A DNA stretch of 21,344 bases, taken from assembly GCA_028290305.1 (NCBI GenBank), contig JAQGKC010000048.1:1-21344 (forward strand), read 5' to 3'. Under the pieces are notes generated by a model. That model saw only the letters and a list, made by a program, of their open reading frames with translations. It ran no database searches and was not told the DNA's origin. This stretch comes from Bradyrhizobium sp. (GTDB lineage: Bacteria > Pseudomonadota > Alphaproteobacteria > Rhizobiales > Xanthobacteraceae). How positions within the stretch are numbered: position 1 is the first letter of the stretch; every line of letters begins with the position of its first letter. A program made the translations under genes and the position numbers. Shown here in pieces: positions 12,632 through 19,711 of the stretch.

Positions 12632-15556
12632 GTGCTAGTCAAGAGAACAGAACGTCAATCGCGACACGCTCGTCACGCCGACCTTGCCGGCAGCAATGCA
12701 GGCGGCTCCAATAGTGGGTTCGACCGTCGCATGTTCCTGCGCCGCTCAGGTCTCGTGGCCGGCGGCCTTGTAGCGATCGGCACCTTGCCGCTAACGAGCG
12801 TGCGCAAGGCCGAAGCCGGCCCGCCGGCTGCGCCGGGCGCCGCGGTCGCCATCCGCAAAAACGTCTGCACGCACTGCGCCGTGGGCTGTACCGTCACCGC
12901 GGAAGTTTCCGACGGCGTATGGATCGGCCAGGAGCCGAGCTGGGACAGCCCCATCAACCGTGGCTCGCACTGCGCCAAGGGCGCGTCGGTGCGCGAACTC
13001 GTTCACAGTGATCGCCGGCTCAAATATCCGCTGAAGCTCGTCAACGGCCAATGGACGCGGATCAAATGGGATCAGGCCATCAACGAGATCGGCGACAAAT
13101 TGATGGAGATCCGCGGGAAGTCCGGCCCGGACTCCGTCTACTGGCTGGGGTCGGCAAAATTCTCCAACGAAGGCTCCTATCTGTTCCGCAAGCTCGGCGC
13201 ATTCTGGGGCACGAACAACACCGATCACCAGGCGCGAATTTGCCATTCGACCACAGTCACGGGTGTCGCCAATACCTGGGGCTATGGCGCGATGACCAAC
13301 AGCTTCAACGACATCCGCAACGCCAAGACCCTGATCATCATGGGAGGCAATCCGGCCGAAGCGCATCCGGTTTCGTTGCAGCATCTGCTGGAGGGCGCGG
13401 AGCTCAACAAGGCGAATTTCATTGTGATTGATCCGCGCATGACCCGCACCGCCGCACACGCGACCGAATATGTCCGCATGCGGCCGGGAACCGACATTCC
13501 GATCATTTGGGGCATGCTTTGGCACATCTTCCAGAACGGCTGGGAGGACAAGGAATTCATCAAGCAGCGAGTCTACGGCTTCGAGGACACGCGCAAGGAA
13601 ATCGATAAATGGACTCCCGAAGAGGTCGAGCGGGTCAGCGGCGTTCCTGGAGAGCAGCTCAAGCGCGTCGCCGAGAAATTCGCCAAGGAGAAACCCGCCA
13701 CGCTGATCTGGGCGATGGGGCAGACCCAGAAAACTGTCGGCACCGCCAATGTTCGGGCGAGCTGCATCGCGCTATTGGCGACCGGAAATGTCGGAAAACC
13801 CGGCACGGGAGCCAACATCTTCCGTGGCCACGACAACGTGCAGGGCGCGACCGATATCGGCCTCGATATCGTGACGTTACCCTTCTACTATGGTCTTGCC
13901 GAGGGCGCCTGGAAGCATTGGGCGCGCGTCTGGGAGGTCGATTACGATTACTTCGTGTCGCGCTTCGACTCCAAGAAGTCGATGGAAACGCCCGGCATTC
14001 CGCTCACGCGCTGGTTTGATGCGACGCTCCTTCCCAAGGACCAGGTCGATCAAAAGGACAACGTCCGGGCGATGTTCGTCCAGGGCCACGCCAGCAACAG
14101 CATCACGCGCATACCGGAATCGATGAAGGCGCTGCCGAAATTGGACCTGCTGGTGGTCGCTGATCCGCATCCGACGACCTGGGCATCCCTCGCAGTTCAG
14201 GCCGGCCGCAAGGACAACATGTACCTGCTGCCGGTCTGCACCCAGTTCGAAACCTCTGGCTCGCGCGTTGCGTCCAACCGCTCGATGCAATGGGGTGAAC
14301 AGATCGTGCCTCCGGGTTTCGAGTCGAAGGACGACTATGAGGTCATCTATCTGATGGCCAAGAAGCTTGGACTGGCAGACCTGATGTTCAAGAACATCAA
14401 GGTCGAGAACAACAGGCCGGTGCCTGAAGACGTCCTGCGCGAGATGAATCGAGGAAGCTGGAGCACCGGTTACACCGGGCAGTCGCCGGAGCGGCTCAAG
14501 CTGCATATGGCGAACCAGAAGGACTTCGATCTGGTGACTACGAGAGCCTCGACGGGGCCGTGCAAGGGCGACTATTACGGACTGCCGTGGCCGTGCTGGG
14601 GAAAGCCCGAAGTGAAGCATCCCGGCACGCCGCTGCTCTACAACACCGGGCTCGCCGTGATGGACGGAGGCAGCGGGTTCCGCGCACGTTTCGGCGTCGA
14701 GTACAAAGGCGCCAACTTGCTCGCCGAGGGCTCATATCCGGTGGGGTCGGAGATTCAGGACGGCTATCCGGAATTCACCATGGCGGTGCTCAAAAAGCTC
14801 GGCTGGGACAAGGACCTCACGCCCGACGAGCTGGCGACGATCGAAAAGATCGGCGGAGATCCGAGCAAGGTCGATACCGTCTCGTGGTCGACCGATCTGT
14901 CCGGCGGCATTCAACGCGTCGCGCTCATGCATGGCTGCGTGCCCTACGGAAACGGCAAGGCGCGAACGGTGGCCTGGAACCTGCCGGATCCGATCCCGGT
15001 GCACCGCGAGCCGATCTACACGCCGCGGGTCGATCTGGTCGCCAAATATCCGACGCTGCCCGATGCGAAGCAATTCCGGATGCCGAACCTCGGCTTCACG
15101 CTGCAGAAGTCCGCGGTCGAGCGAGGGGTTGCAAAGAGTTTCCCGCTCATCCTGAGCTCAGGCCGCCTGGTCGAGTACGAAGGCGGCGGCGAAGAAACCC
15201 GATCCAATCCCTGGCTCGCCGAATTGCAGCAGGACATGTTCATCGAGATTAGCCCGGCGGACGCCGCGGACCGCGGCATCAAGGACGGTGTTTGGGTGTG
15301 GGTGACAGGTGTCGAGAACAGCTCCAAGGCAAGGATGAAGGCGCTGGTGACCGAGCGCGTCGGCAAAGGCGTCGCGTGGATGCCGTTCCACTTCGGCGGC
15401 TGGTTCGGCGGCGTAGATTTGCGGTCGCAATATCCGGAAGGAACCGACCCGTTTGTGCTCGGCGAGAGCGCCAACACGATCATGTCCTACGGATACGATC
15501 CGGCAACCGGCATGCAGGAACCCAAAGTCACTCTCTGTCAGATCAGCGCCGCATAA
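12632..15556 (+). CDS. fdhA: Formate dehydrogenase catalytic (alpha) subunit, Mo/W-bis-MGD, Cys-type, TAT-exported
   Basis: 974 residues from a GTG preceded by AGGGAG six bases upstream; the open frame extends to 12545 but that part overlaps the mini-protein gene. TAT signal: R32-R33-M-F-L-R-R followed by a hydrophobic run and KAEA. The N-terminal [4Fe-4S] cluster is C79-x2-C82-x3-C86 with C114. The cofactor ligand is Cys204 in HQARICHSTTVTG, codon TGC, where FdnG-type enzymes have selenocysteine; the following His and GAMTNSFNDI are as expected. The NPAEAHPVSLQH, DPRMTRTA, MGQTQKTVGTANVRA and GNVGKPGTGANIFRGHDNVQGATDIG segments and the C-terminal molydop-binding domain (PLILSSGR...) are intact. 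It oxidises formate to CO2 in the periplasm, passing electrons to the ferredoxin subunit encoded next (12 bp gap). Confidence 0.95.
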   Translation: MLVKRTERQSRHARHADLAGSNAGGSNSGFDRRMFLRRSGLVAGGLVAIGTLPLTSVRKAEAGPPAAPGAAVAIRKNVCTHCAVGCTVTAEVSDGVWIGQEPSWDSPINRGSHCAKGASVRELVHSDRRLKYPLKLVNGQWTRIKWDQAINEIGDKLMEIRGKSGPDSVYWLGSAKFSNEGSYLFRKLGAFWGTNNTDHQARICHSTTVTGVANTWGYGAMTNSFNDIRNAKTLIIMGGNPAEAHPVSLQHLLEGAELNKANFIVIDPRMTRTAAHATEYVRMRPGTDIPIIWGMLWHIFQNGWEDKEFIKQRVYGFEDTRKEIDKWTPEEVERVSGVPGEQLKRVAEKFAKEKPATLIWAMGQTQKTVGTANVRASCIALLATGNVGKPGTGANIFRGHDNVQGATDIGLDIVTLPFYYGLAEGAWKHWARVWEVDYDYFVSRFDSKKSMETPGIPLTRWFDATLLPKDQVDQKDNVRAMFVQGHASNSITRIPESMKALPKLDLLVVADPHPTTWASLAVQAGRKDNMYLLPVCTQFETSGSRVASNRSMQWGEQIVPPGFESKDDYEVIYLMAKKLGLADLMFKNIKVENNRPVPEDVLREMNRGSWSTGYTGQSPERLKLHMANQKDFDLVTTRASTGPCKGDYYGLPWPCWGKPEVKHPGTPLLYNTGLAVMDGGSGFRARFGVEYKGANLLAEGSYPVGSEIQDGYPEFTMAVLKKLGWDKDLTPDELATIEKIGGDPSKVDTVSWSTDLSGGIQRVALMHGCVPYGNGKARTVAWNLPDPIPVHREPIYTPRVDLVAKYPTLPDAKQFRMPNLGFTLQKSAVERGVAKSFPLILSSGRLVEYEGGGEETRSNPWLAELQQDMFIEISPADAADRGIKDGVWVWVTGVENSSKARMKALVTERVGKGVAWMPFHFGGWFGGVDLRSQYPEGTDPFVLGESANTIMSYGYDPATGMQEPKVTLCQISAA

Positions 15557-15568
15557 GGAGGCGGGACG

Positions 15569-16165
15569 ATGGCTCGGATGAAATTCCTTTGTGACGCAGA
15601 TCGTTGCATCGAGTGCAATGCCTGCGTCACCGCGTGCAAGAATGAAAACGAAGTACCATGGGGCATAAACCGCCGACGCGTGGTCACGATCAATGACGGC
15701 AAGCCCGGTGAGCGGTCGGTTTCGATGGCCTGCATGCATTGCACCGATGCGCCGTGCGAGGCGGTATGTCCGGTCAACTGCATCTACACCACGGCCGACG
15801 GCGTCGTGCTGCACTCCAAGGATCTGTGCATCGGATGCGGCTATTGCTTCTATGCCTGCCCGTTTGGCGCGCCGCAATATCCGCGGGTCGGCAATTTCGG
15901 GTCGCGCGGCAAGATGGATAAATGTACGTACTGCGCGGGCGGACCAGAAATCGACAACAGCAAGGAAGAGTACGAAAAATACGGTGCCAATCGTCTGGCC
16001 GAAGGCAAGCTGCCGCTGTGCGCCGAGATGTGCTCGACCAAATCTCTGCTTGCCGGCGACGGCGAGATCATCGCGCAGATCTACAAGGAACGCGTGATGA
16101 GACGCGGCTATGGTGCCGGTGCCTGGGGATGGAAGACCGCCTATCGCGAGACTATTACGTCATGA
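15569..16165 (+). CDS. fdhB: Formate dehydrogenase iron-sulfur (beta) subunit, four [4Fe-4S] clusters
   Basis: 198 residues with AAGGAGG (15555-15561) ahead of the ATG. Sixteen ligand Cys in the usual interlocked pattern: 13/16/19/23, 55/58/63/67, 87/90/93/97 and 119/122/151/155; an extra Cys is at 71. This predicts a four-cluster wire, as in FdnH/FdhB. It is shorter than E. coli FdnH (294 residues) and lacks its C-terminal membrane helix, so the contact with the membrane must be made by the cytochrome b subunit alone. It has no signal of its own and probably travels through the TAT pathway bound to the catalytic subunit. The 'C-I-E-C-N-A-C-V-T-A-C' start is typical. Confidence 0.94.
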   Translation: MARMKFLCDADRCIECNACVTACKNENEVPWGINRRRVVTINDGKPGERSVSMACMHCTDAPCEAVCPVNCIYTTADGVVLHSKDLCIGCGYCFYACPFGAPQYPRVGNFGSRGKMDKCTYCAGGPEIDNSKEEYEKYGANRLAEGKLPLCAEMCSTKSLLAGDGEIIAQIYKERVMRRGYGAGAWGWKTAYRETITS

Positions 16166-16190
16166 GCTGACGGGTGCGAGGGCGGGCCGC

Positions 16191-16209
16191 CGCTGGCTAG
16201 CCACCAGCG
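16191..16209. repeat. Hairpin between the beta- and gamma-subunit genes
   Basis: CGCTGG (16191-16196) pairs with CCAGCG (16204-16209) around a 7-nt loop. TGGCTAGCCA (16194-16203) inside it is itself a perfect palindrome. It lies in the 64-bp space inside the operon and has no T-run. It may affect mRNA stability or subunit ratio. Confidence 0.35.
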
Positions 16210-16229
16210 CGCTCAACGCGGAGGCCAAA

Positions 16230-17240
16230 ATGATGACGACGCTTATCGCCAAACTTCGCATGGTCGGCGGAGCTTTGCTCATCGTTGCGCTCGCGACCTT
16301 CTCCTATCCGGCGATCGCCCAGCAGGCCGTCAACCCCATCGCACAGTCGGTGAAGGAAGGCCAGCTTCTGAACGAATTCGGCACGATTCGTGGACTCGGC
16401 AGCATTCCGGATACCCGCTCTTACACGATCGAACAGCCGGCAGGGCGCGACTGGCGTCATTTCCATGAAGTGACGCTGCGCTGGATCGGAGCCATCGCCA
16501 TCATCGGCGTTCTGGCTCTCCTCGTTATTTTCTATTTGTGGCGCGGCATGGTGCGCATCGAAAGCGGGCGCTCGGGCCTCACGATCGTTCGTTTCAACGC
16601 GTTTGAACGTTTGGTGCACTGGATGACGGCGGCCTGCTTTGTCATCCTCGCGCTCTCCGGACTCAACATTACTTTTGGAAAGCCGCTACTTCTGCCGCTC
16701 ATCGGACCAGGCGCTTTCTCGACGTGGTCGGAATTTGCGAAGTACGCTCACTATTATCTCAGTTTCCCGTTCACACTTGGCGTGATCCTGATCTTCCTGA
16801 TGTGGATCGTCGGAAATATACCAAACGCCGCCGATATCGATTGGCTCAAGCGCGGCGGAGGCATGGTCGGGCACGACCACCCGCCTGCTGACCGCTTCAA
16901 CGCCGGTCAAAAAGCGATCTACTGGATCGTTGTCCTGGGGGGCGGAGCTGTCGCGGTCAGCGGCTATATCTTGATGTTTCCGTTCTACGGAACAGATATT
17001 CACAGCATGCAGATCGCGGAAGTTGTCCACGCGATCGTTGCCGTGCTCTTCGTCGCTGCGATGCTCGGGCATATCTATATCGGGACGATCGGTATGGAAG
17101 GCGCCTTCGAGGCGATGGGCAGCGGCACGGTCGATGCCAACTGGGCCAAAGAGCATCATAGTCTCTGGGTCGACCAGGAAATGGGACGGACCGGATCGAA
17201 CCAGCCGCAAAGGCAATCCGTCTCCAGGCCGGCAGAATAA
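16230..17240 (+). CDS. fdhC: Formate dehydrogenase cytochrome b (gamma) subunit
   Basis: 336 residues from the ATG at 16230 (CGGAGG five bases upstream; an open frame to 16110 is not used). An N-terminal signal peptide (LRMVGGALLIVALATFSYPAIAQQ) is followed by a roughly 70-residue periplasmic part and five hydrophobic segments: WIGAIAIIGVLALLVIFYLW, LVHWMTAACFVILALSGL, YYLSFPFTLGVILIFLMWI, AIYWIVVLGGGAVAVSGYIL and VVHAIVAVLFVAAMLGHIYI. Candidate haem b ligands are H130, H174, H267 and H281, as in the FdnI/cytochrome b561 group. It anchors the enzyme and transfers electrons to quinone. The extra N-terminal leader and first helix are features of the alphaproteobacterial type and longer than E. 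coli FdnI (217 residues). Last gene of the operon. Confidence 0.93.
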   Translation: MMTTLIAKLRMVGGALLIVALATFSYPAIAQQAVNPIAQSVKEGQLLNEFGTIRGLGSIPDTRSYTIEQPAGRDWRHFHEVTLRWIGAIAIIGVLALLVIFYLWRGMVRIESGRSGLTIVRFNAFERLVHWMTAACFVILALSGLNITFGKPLLLPLIGPGAFSTWSEFAKYAHYYLSFPFTLGVILIFLMWIVGNIPNAADIDWLKRGGGMVGHDHPPADRFNAGQKAIYWIVVLGGGAVAVSGYILMFPFYGTDIHSMQIAEVVHAIVAVLFVAAMLGHIYIGTIGMEGAFEAMGSGTVDANWAKEHHSLWVDQEMGRTGSNQPQRQSVSRPAE

Positions 17241-17347
17241 TTCTCGCCTTGCCGCATTGCAGGCGGCGCTCGCCTGCGGTGGGATGAGTGGGATGGGCTC
17301 CCCCCAGGAACCGCCGCGAGCCTGATAGCTCCTACTGCGCGAGAGCC

Positions 17348-17379
17348 CTTGAGGCTCGGTCGTCTTGAGGCTTGGTCGT
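17348..17379 (+). repeat. Tandem 16-bp direct repeat
   Basis: CTTGAGGCTCGGTCGT (17348-17363) is followed at once by CTTGAGGCTTGGTCGT (17364-17379), one mismatch. It sits between the FDH operon and the hairpin at 17380. Its first copy overlaps a small GAGCC/GGCTC hairpin (17343-17357). Confidence 0.6.
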
Positions 17380-17407
17380 GGGGGTGTTTTTTGAAACCCC
17401 CTCTTTT
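17380..17407 (+). terminator. Probable terminator of the FDH operon
   Basis: GGGGG (17380-17384) pairs with CCCCC (17397-17401), extended by T-A pairs from the T-run and GAAA inside, and is followed by TCTTTT. It lies 140 bp after the cytochrome b stop codon. Reasonable as an intrinsic terminator, although the T-run is interrupted by a C. Confidence 0.6.
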
Positions 17408-17465
17408 CAAATCCTCTCACTAGACTAGCGACCTTCGGCGGCGGCTTGACGCTATGGAGCTTACG

Positions 17466-17663
17466 ATGAACGGCTTTTGGAAGAGCCTGACTTCCATCAT
17501 CGGCGCGGACAGTTTTGCCTGGACCGTGCTGTTTGTGGTTTGCTTTGCCTGCGTCCTTGCCTTCGTGTTTCAGGCCACGGTCGACATCATCATCGCAATC
17601 GTCGTGTTGGGTTGTGTCACAGCTGTCGCGGAGCACGTGTTGCATTCCCGGAATAACCCATAA
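17466..17663 (+). CDS. Small two-helix membrane protein (65 aa)
   Basis: The start at 17466 is preceded by GGAG five bases upstream; an in-frame ATG at 17454 would add four residues. The product has a short amphipathic start ([17 protein letters not shown]), then two hydrophobic segments, [17 protein letters not shown] and [17 protein letters not shown], and a brief polar end ([10 protein letters not shown]). It would be an inner-membrane protein. I do not recognise the family. A palindrome CGAGGCGCCTCG (17664-17675) follows its stop at once. Confidence 0.5.
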   Translation: MNGFWKSLTSIIGADSFAWTVLFVVCFACVLAFVFQATVDIIIAIVVLGCVTAVAEHVLHSRNNP

Positions 17664-17697
17664 CGAGGCGCCTCGACCAGCTACACCTCCATCGAAC

Positions 17698-17945
17698 CAA
17701 TGCTTCGATGGCTTCGTCTGCATCTCAAATTGCGAAAAGATCACGCCTGGCATGCTGATGGCTGCCTTGCGTCTCAACATTCCGTCCGTATTCGTGTCCG
17801 GGTGGACCAATAGAGCTGGCAAGGTCAGCCTCCACGGGAAGGTACATGCGGTCGATCTGGTCGACGCGATGGTCGCAGCCGCAGACAGCAAGTTCAGCGA
17901 CGAAGCAGTCGGGGAAATCGAGCGCTCCGCCTGCCCGATCGTAGG
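17698..17945 (+). pseudogene. ilvD: Dihydroxy-acid dehydratase (ilvD) fragment
   Basis: Reading frame segment [63 protein letters not shown] and IERSACP matches an internal piece of about 80 residues of IlvD, a roughly 560-610 residue Fe-S enzyme of branched-chain amino acid synthesis. The segment includes the Fe-S ligand Cys in VCISNC and the ERSACP approach to the second ligand, but the following T-C-G-S-C-S-G is replaced by IVGYSAL and homology ends. The GGPMEAGK loop has become GWTNRAGK. No start codon of its own, no N- or C-terminal thirds. It is a relic, adjacent to the IS remnant at 18041. The functional ilvD must be elsewhere. Confidence 0.82.
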
Positions 17946-18040
17946 CTACTCTGCGTTGCGGTCATTCAAAGAACACGGCTTTGGTCGGCGAGCCCACCTT
18001 GTGACTACTTCTGGAAGCCGGCAGATCTGGGTTATCCTCT

Positions 18041-18630
18041 TGTGTGTACCGAAAACCTCGTCCGAGTTGATGAGGTGCTGGAATCGCCTAAGCTGGCGGA
18101 ATGATCGGGCTGCTTTGTTTCGCTCTGGCCGTCCTGGCCTCGCCATTCAAGTCGAAGTTGCGGCTTCAGGCTGAGAACGCGGTGCTTCGACATCAGTTGA
18201 ATGTCTTGAGGCGCAGGCTGCATGGTCGCGTCCGGCTCACGAACCATGATCGCTGGTTCCTTATCCGGCTGTATCGCTGGTTTCCGTCAATCCCGCAGGT
18301 TCTCACAATCATGCGGCCCGAGACGCTCGTGCGTTGGCACAGGGCCGGCTTTCGCTGCTACTGGCGTTGGAAGTCGCGCCCACTGGGAGGGCGCCCGCAG
18401 ATCGACACGGAGCTGCGCGCGTTGATCCGGCGGATGAGCATGGAGAATCCGCTTTGGGGTGCGCCACGCATTCACGGCCGACTATTACAACTGCATCAGA
18501 ATGCATCGATCCTTGAACAAGGATGCGCCGGCTTCTCGCCCGGTTCAGCGAAGCGGTGTGATCAGTTCACACGCCATCCTGGGCGGACTTCATCACCGCT
18601 ACGTCCGCGTTTAAGTTTTTGGTACACACA
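18041..18630 (+). mobile_element. Internally deleted insertion sequence with both terminal inverted repeats
   Basis: Left end TGTGTGTACCGAAAACCT (18041-18058); the reverse complement of the right end (18613-18630) is TGTGTGTACCAAAAACTT, 16 of 18 positions identical. Between them lies a shortened transposase/integrase gene that ends inside the right repeat. The element is about 590 bp, whereas a full copy should need about 1.1-1.2 kb for its transposase. No obvious target-site duplication is seen in the flanks. It could be moved only by a transposase supplied from another copy. Confidence 0.8.
18101..18614 (+). pseudogene. Integrase/transposase (rve family), central catalytic part deleted
   Basis: The N-terminal 125 or so residues are in frame from the ATG at 18101: [78 protein letters not shown], the HTH-like GGRPQIDTELRALIRRM, and NPLWGAPRIHG. 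At about 18478-18484 the sequence jumps into another frame and reads the C-terminus of the same protein family: YYNCIRMHRSLNKDAPASRP, VQRSGVISSHAILGGLHHRY, VRV, stop at 18612-18614. About 150 central residues with the DDE triad and the 'N-G-F-A-E-R' region are missing. It cannot be active. Confidence 0.85.
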
Positions 18631-18835
18631 GGTAGACTGGTCGGATCAACGATGCCGGCCGGTAAGCCCCTTAATTTGGTCCAGCGCCCGCTTTGCGGCT
18701 TCGGCGCCAGGCAAATCCTCGCGCCAAGCCGGGCGCGAGGCGGGACACTTGACGTCAACCGAGATACCTAAGCGAACTGTCCAACGATCGCCATGAACGC
18801 CGGCGAGTTTGGGCGGGCGAACCAATCGGACCACC

Positions 18836-19270
18836 ATGTCCTCCAGCTCCAGCACCAGTATCGCCAAGAAAGCTCGCACGAAGGCCGAGGCGGATTTTGC
18901 CACTTGGCTCATGATGGCCAAGCTCGGTGGTTTCGATGACCTTCCGTCAAACGCACAGGGCTTTCTGACTAACTATCGAACCCGACTCGAGACGATGAGC
19001 GAGGCCGAGTCCACGGTCCTGGCCGTTCGCGAGGTCTACAGCGCTTATTACAGCGAGATGGGAGGCGTGGGCGCGGCGCCGGAACCAAAGGCCCGCACAC
19101 CAACGACAGAGGGCAAAGTCGTGCGGCTCCAGAGACGGCATAAATCTCAGCCCGCTCCATCGGCTGCGCGCCATTCGACGAGGACACTGATCCGAAAATC
19201 CCTCCCGGCACTGATGATTTTCGCGAGCATGGTGGCTCTGATTGTCGCATATAGATTTCTGATGCCGTAA
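18836..19270 (+). CDS. Hypothetical protein with C-terminal membrane anchor (144 aa)
   Basis: The reading frame starts MSSSSSTSIAKKARTKAEAD; an upstream in-frame ATG at 18809 is possible. A helical first half (FATWLMMAKLGGFDDLPSNA, LTNYRTRLETMSEAESTVLA, VREVYSAYYSEMG) is followed by a Pro/Arg-rich linker and one hydrophobic helix close to the end (SLPALMIFASMVALIVAYRF), then LMP. This is the layout of a tail-anchored inner-membrane protein with a cytoplasmic N-terminal part. I do not recognise a family. No operon partner; the IS remnant lies upstream. Confidence 0.6.
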   Translation: MSSSSSTSIAKKARTKAEADFATWLMMAKLGGFDDLPSNAQGFLTNYRTRLETMSEAESTVLAVREVYSAYYSEMGGVGAAPEPKARTPTTEGKVVRLQRRHKSQPAPSAARHSTRTLIRKSLPALMIFASMVALIVAYRFLMP

Positions 19271-19711
19271 CACCGCCCGCGATTGTGTGCGGGGACGAAG
19301 TGCTGCTCACAGCAACCGCGCGGAACCTGGGGCGGCAGCGGCCCGCCTCGTATGACCTCCGCATCTACAAAAACGCGATGTCCGCGACGTCCCCTGTTTC
19401 CCCGATAGCGACCAAATAGCGGACATCGCTGCACTTCGCATTTGTGCCACAAGCAGACTAGCCAATCTAATTCGAACGCGAGCTCTTCGGCTTGGTGGAA
19501 CGTCAAGACCTACGGGCTTAGCCGCTTTCAAATTGATCGCGATCTCGAATCTGGTTGGTTGCACAACAGGCAGGTCTACAGGAGTTCGACAGAAAGGATT
19601 CGATCTGCGTATTTCCCTATTTGCCGATTTGCGTCGATAAGAATGGGAAAAAGCATCGGAGAAAGCAACGGGCGGGTTGGAAAGTTGCGAACTTCGTGAT
19701 CGAGATCTCCC
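19271..19711. other. Gap without a convincing gene (441 bp)
   Basis: No open frame here has recognisable homology. There is a CCCGC/GCGGG hairpin just after the preceding stop (19276-19293), and an 11-bp perfect inverted repeat at 19375-19429. The stretch resembles the repeat-rich spacer DNA common in Bradyrhizobium-group genomes. No intrinsic terminator for the cyclase operon was evident. Confidence 0.4.
19375..19429. repeat. Perfect 11-bp inverted repeat with 33-bp spacer
   Basis: GCGATGTCCGC (19375-19385) is the exact reverse complement of GCGGACATCGC (19419-19429). The ATGTCCGC/GCGGACAT words are reminiscent of a dispersed palindromic repeat seen in intergenic DNA of Bradyrhizobium relatives, from memory only. 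Alone, a repeat of this length is not far above chance. Confidence 0.5.

Noticed and set aside
14560..15252. 230-codon plus-strand frame inside the FDH catalytic gene
   Set aside because: Highly Arg-rich shadow in an alternative frame of fdhA.
16686..17891. 401-codon minus-strand frame opposite the cytochrome b gene
   Set aside because: His/Asp/Arg-rich composition without any domain; antisense shadow of a confirmed membrane protein gene.
18646..18837. Minus-strand frame MVVRLVRPPKLAGVHGDRW..., 63 residues
   Set aside because: Composition is plausible, but there is no ribosome binding site or family match and it abuts the start of the plus-strand hypothetical gene; left as unproven.
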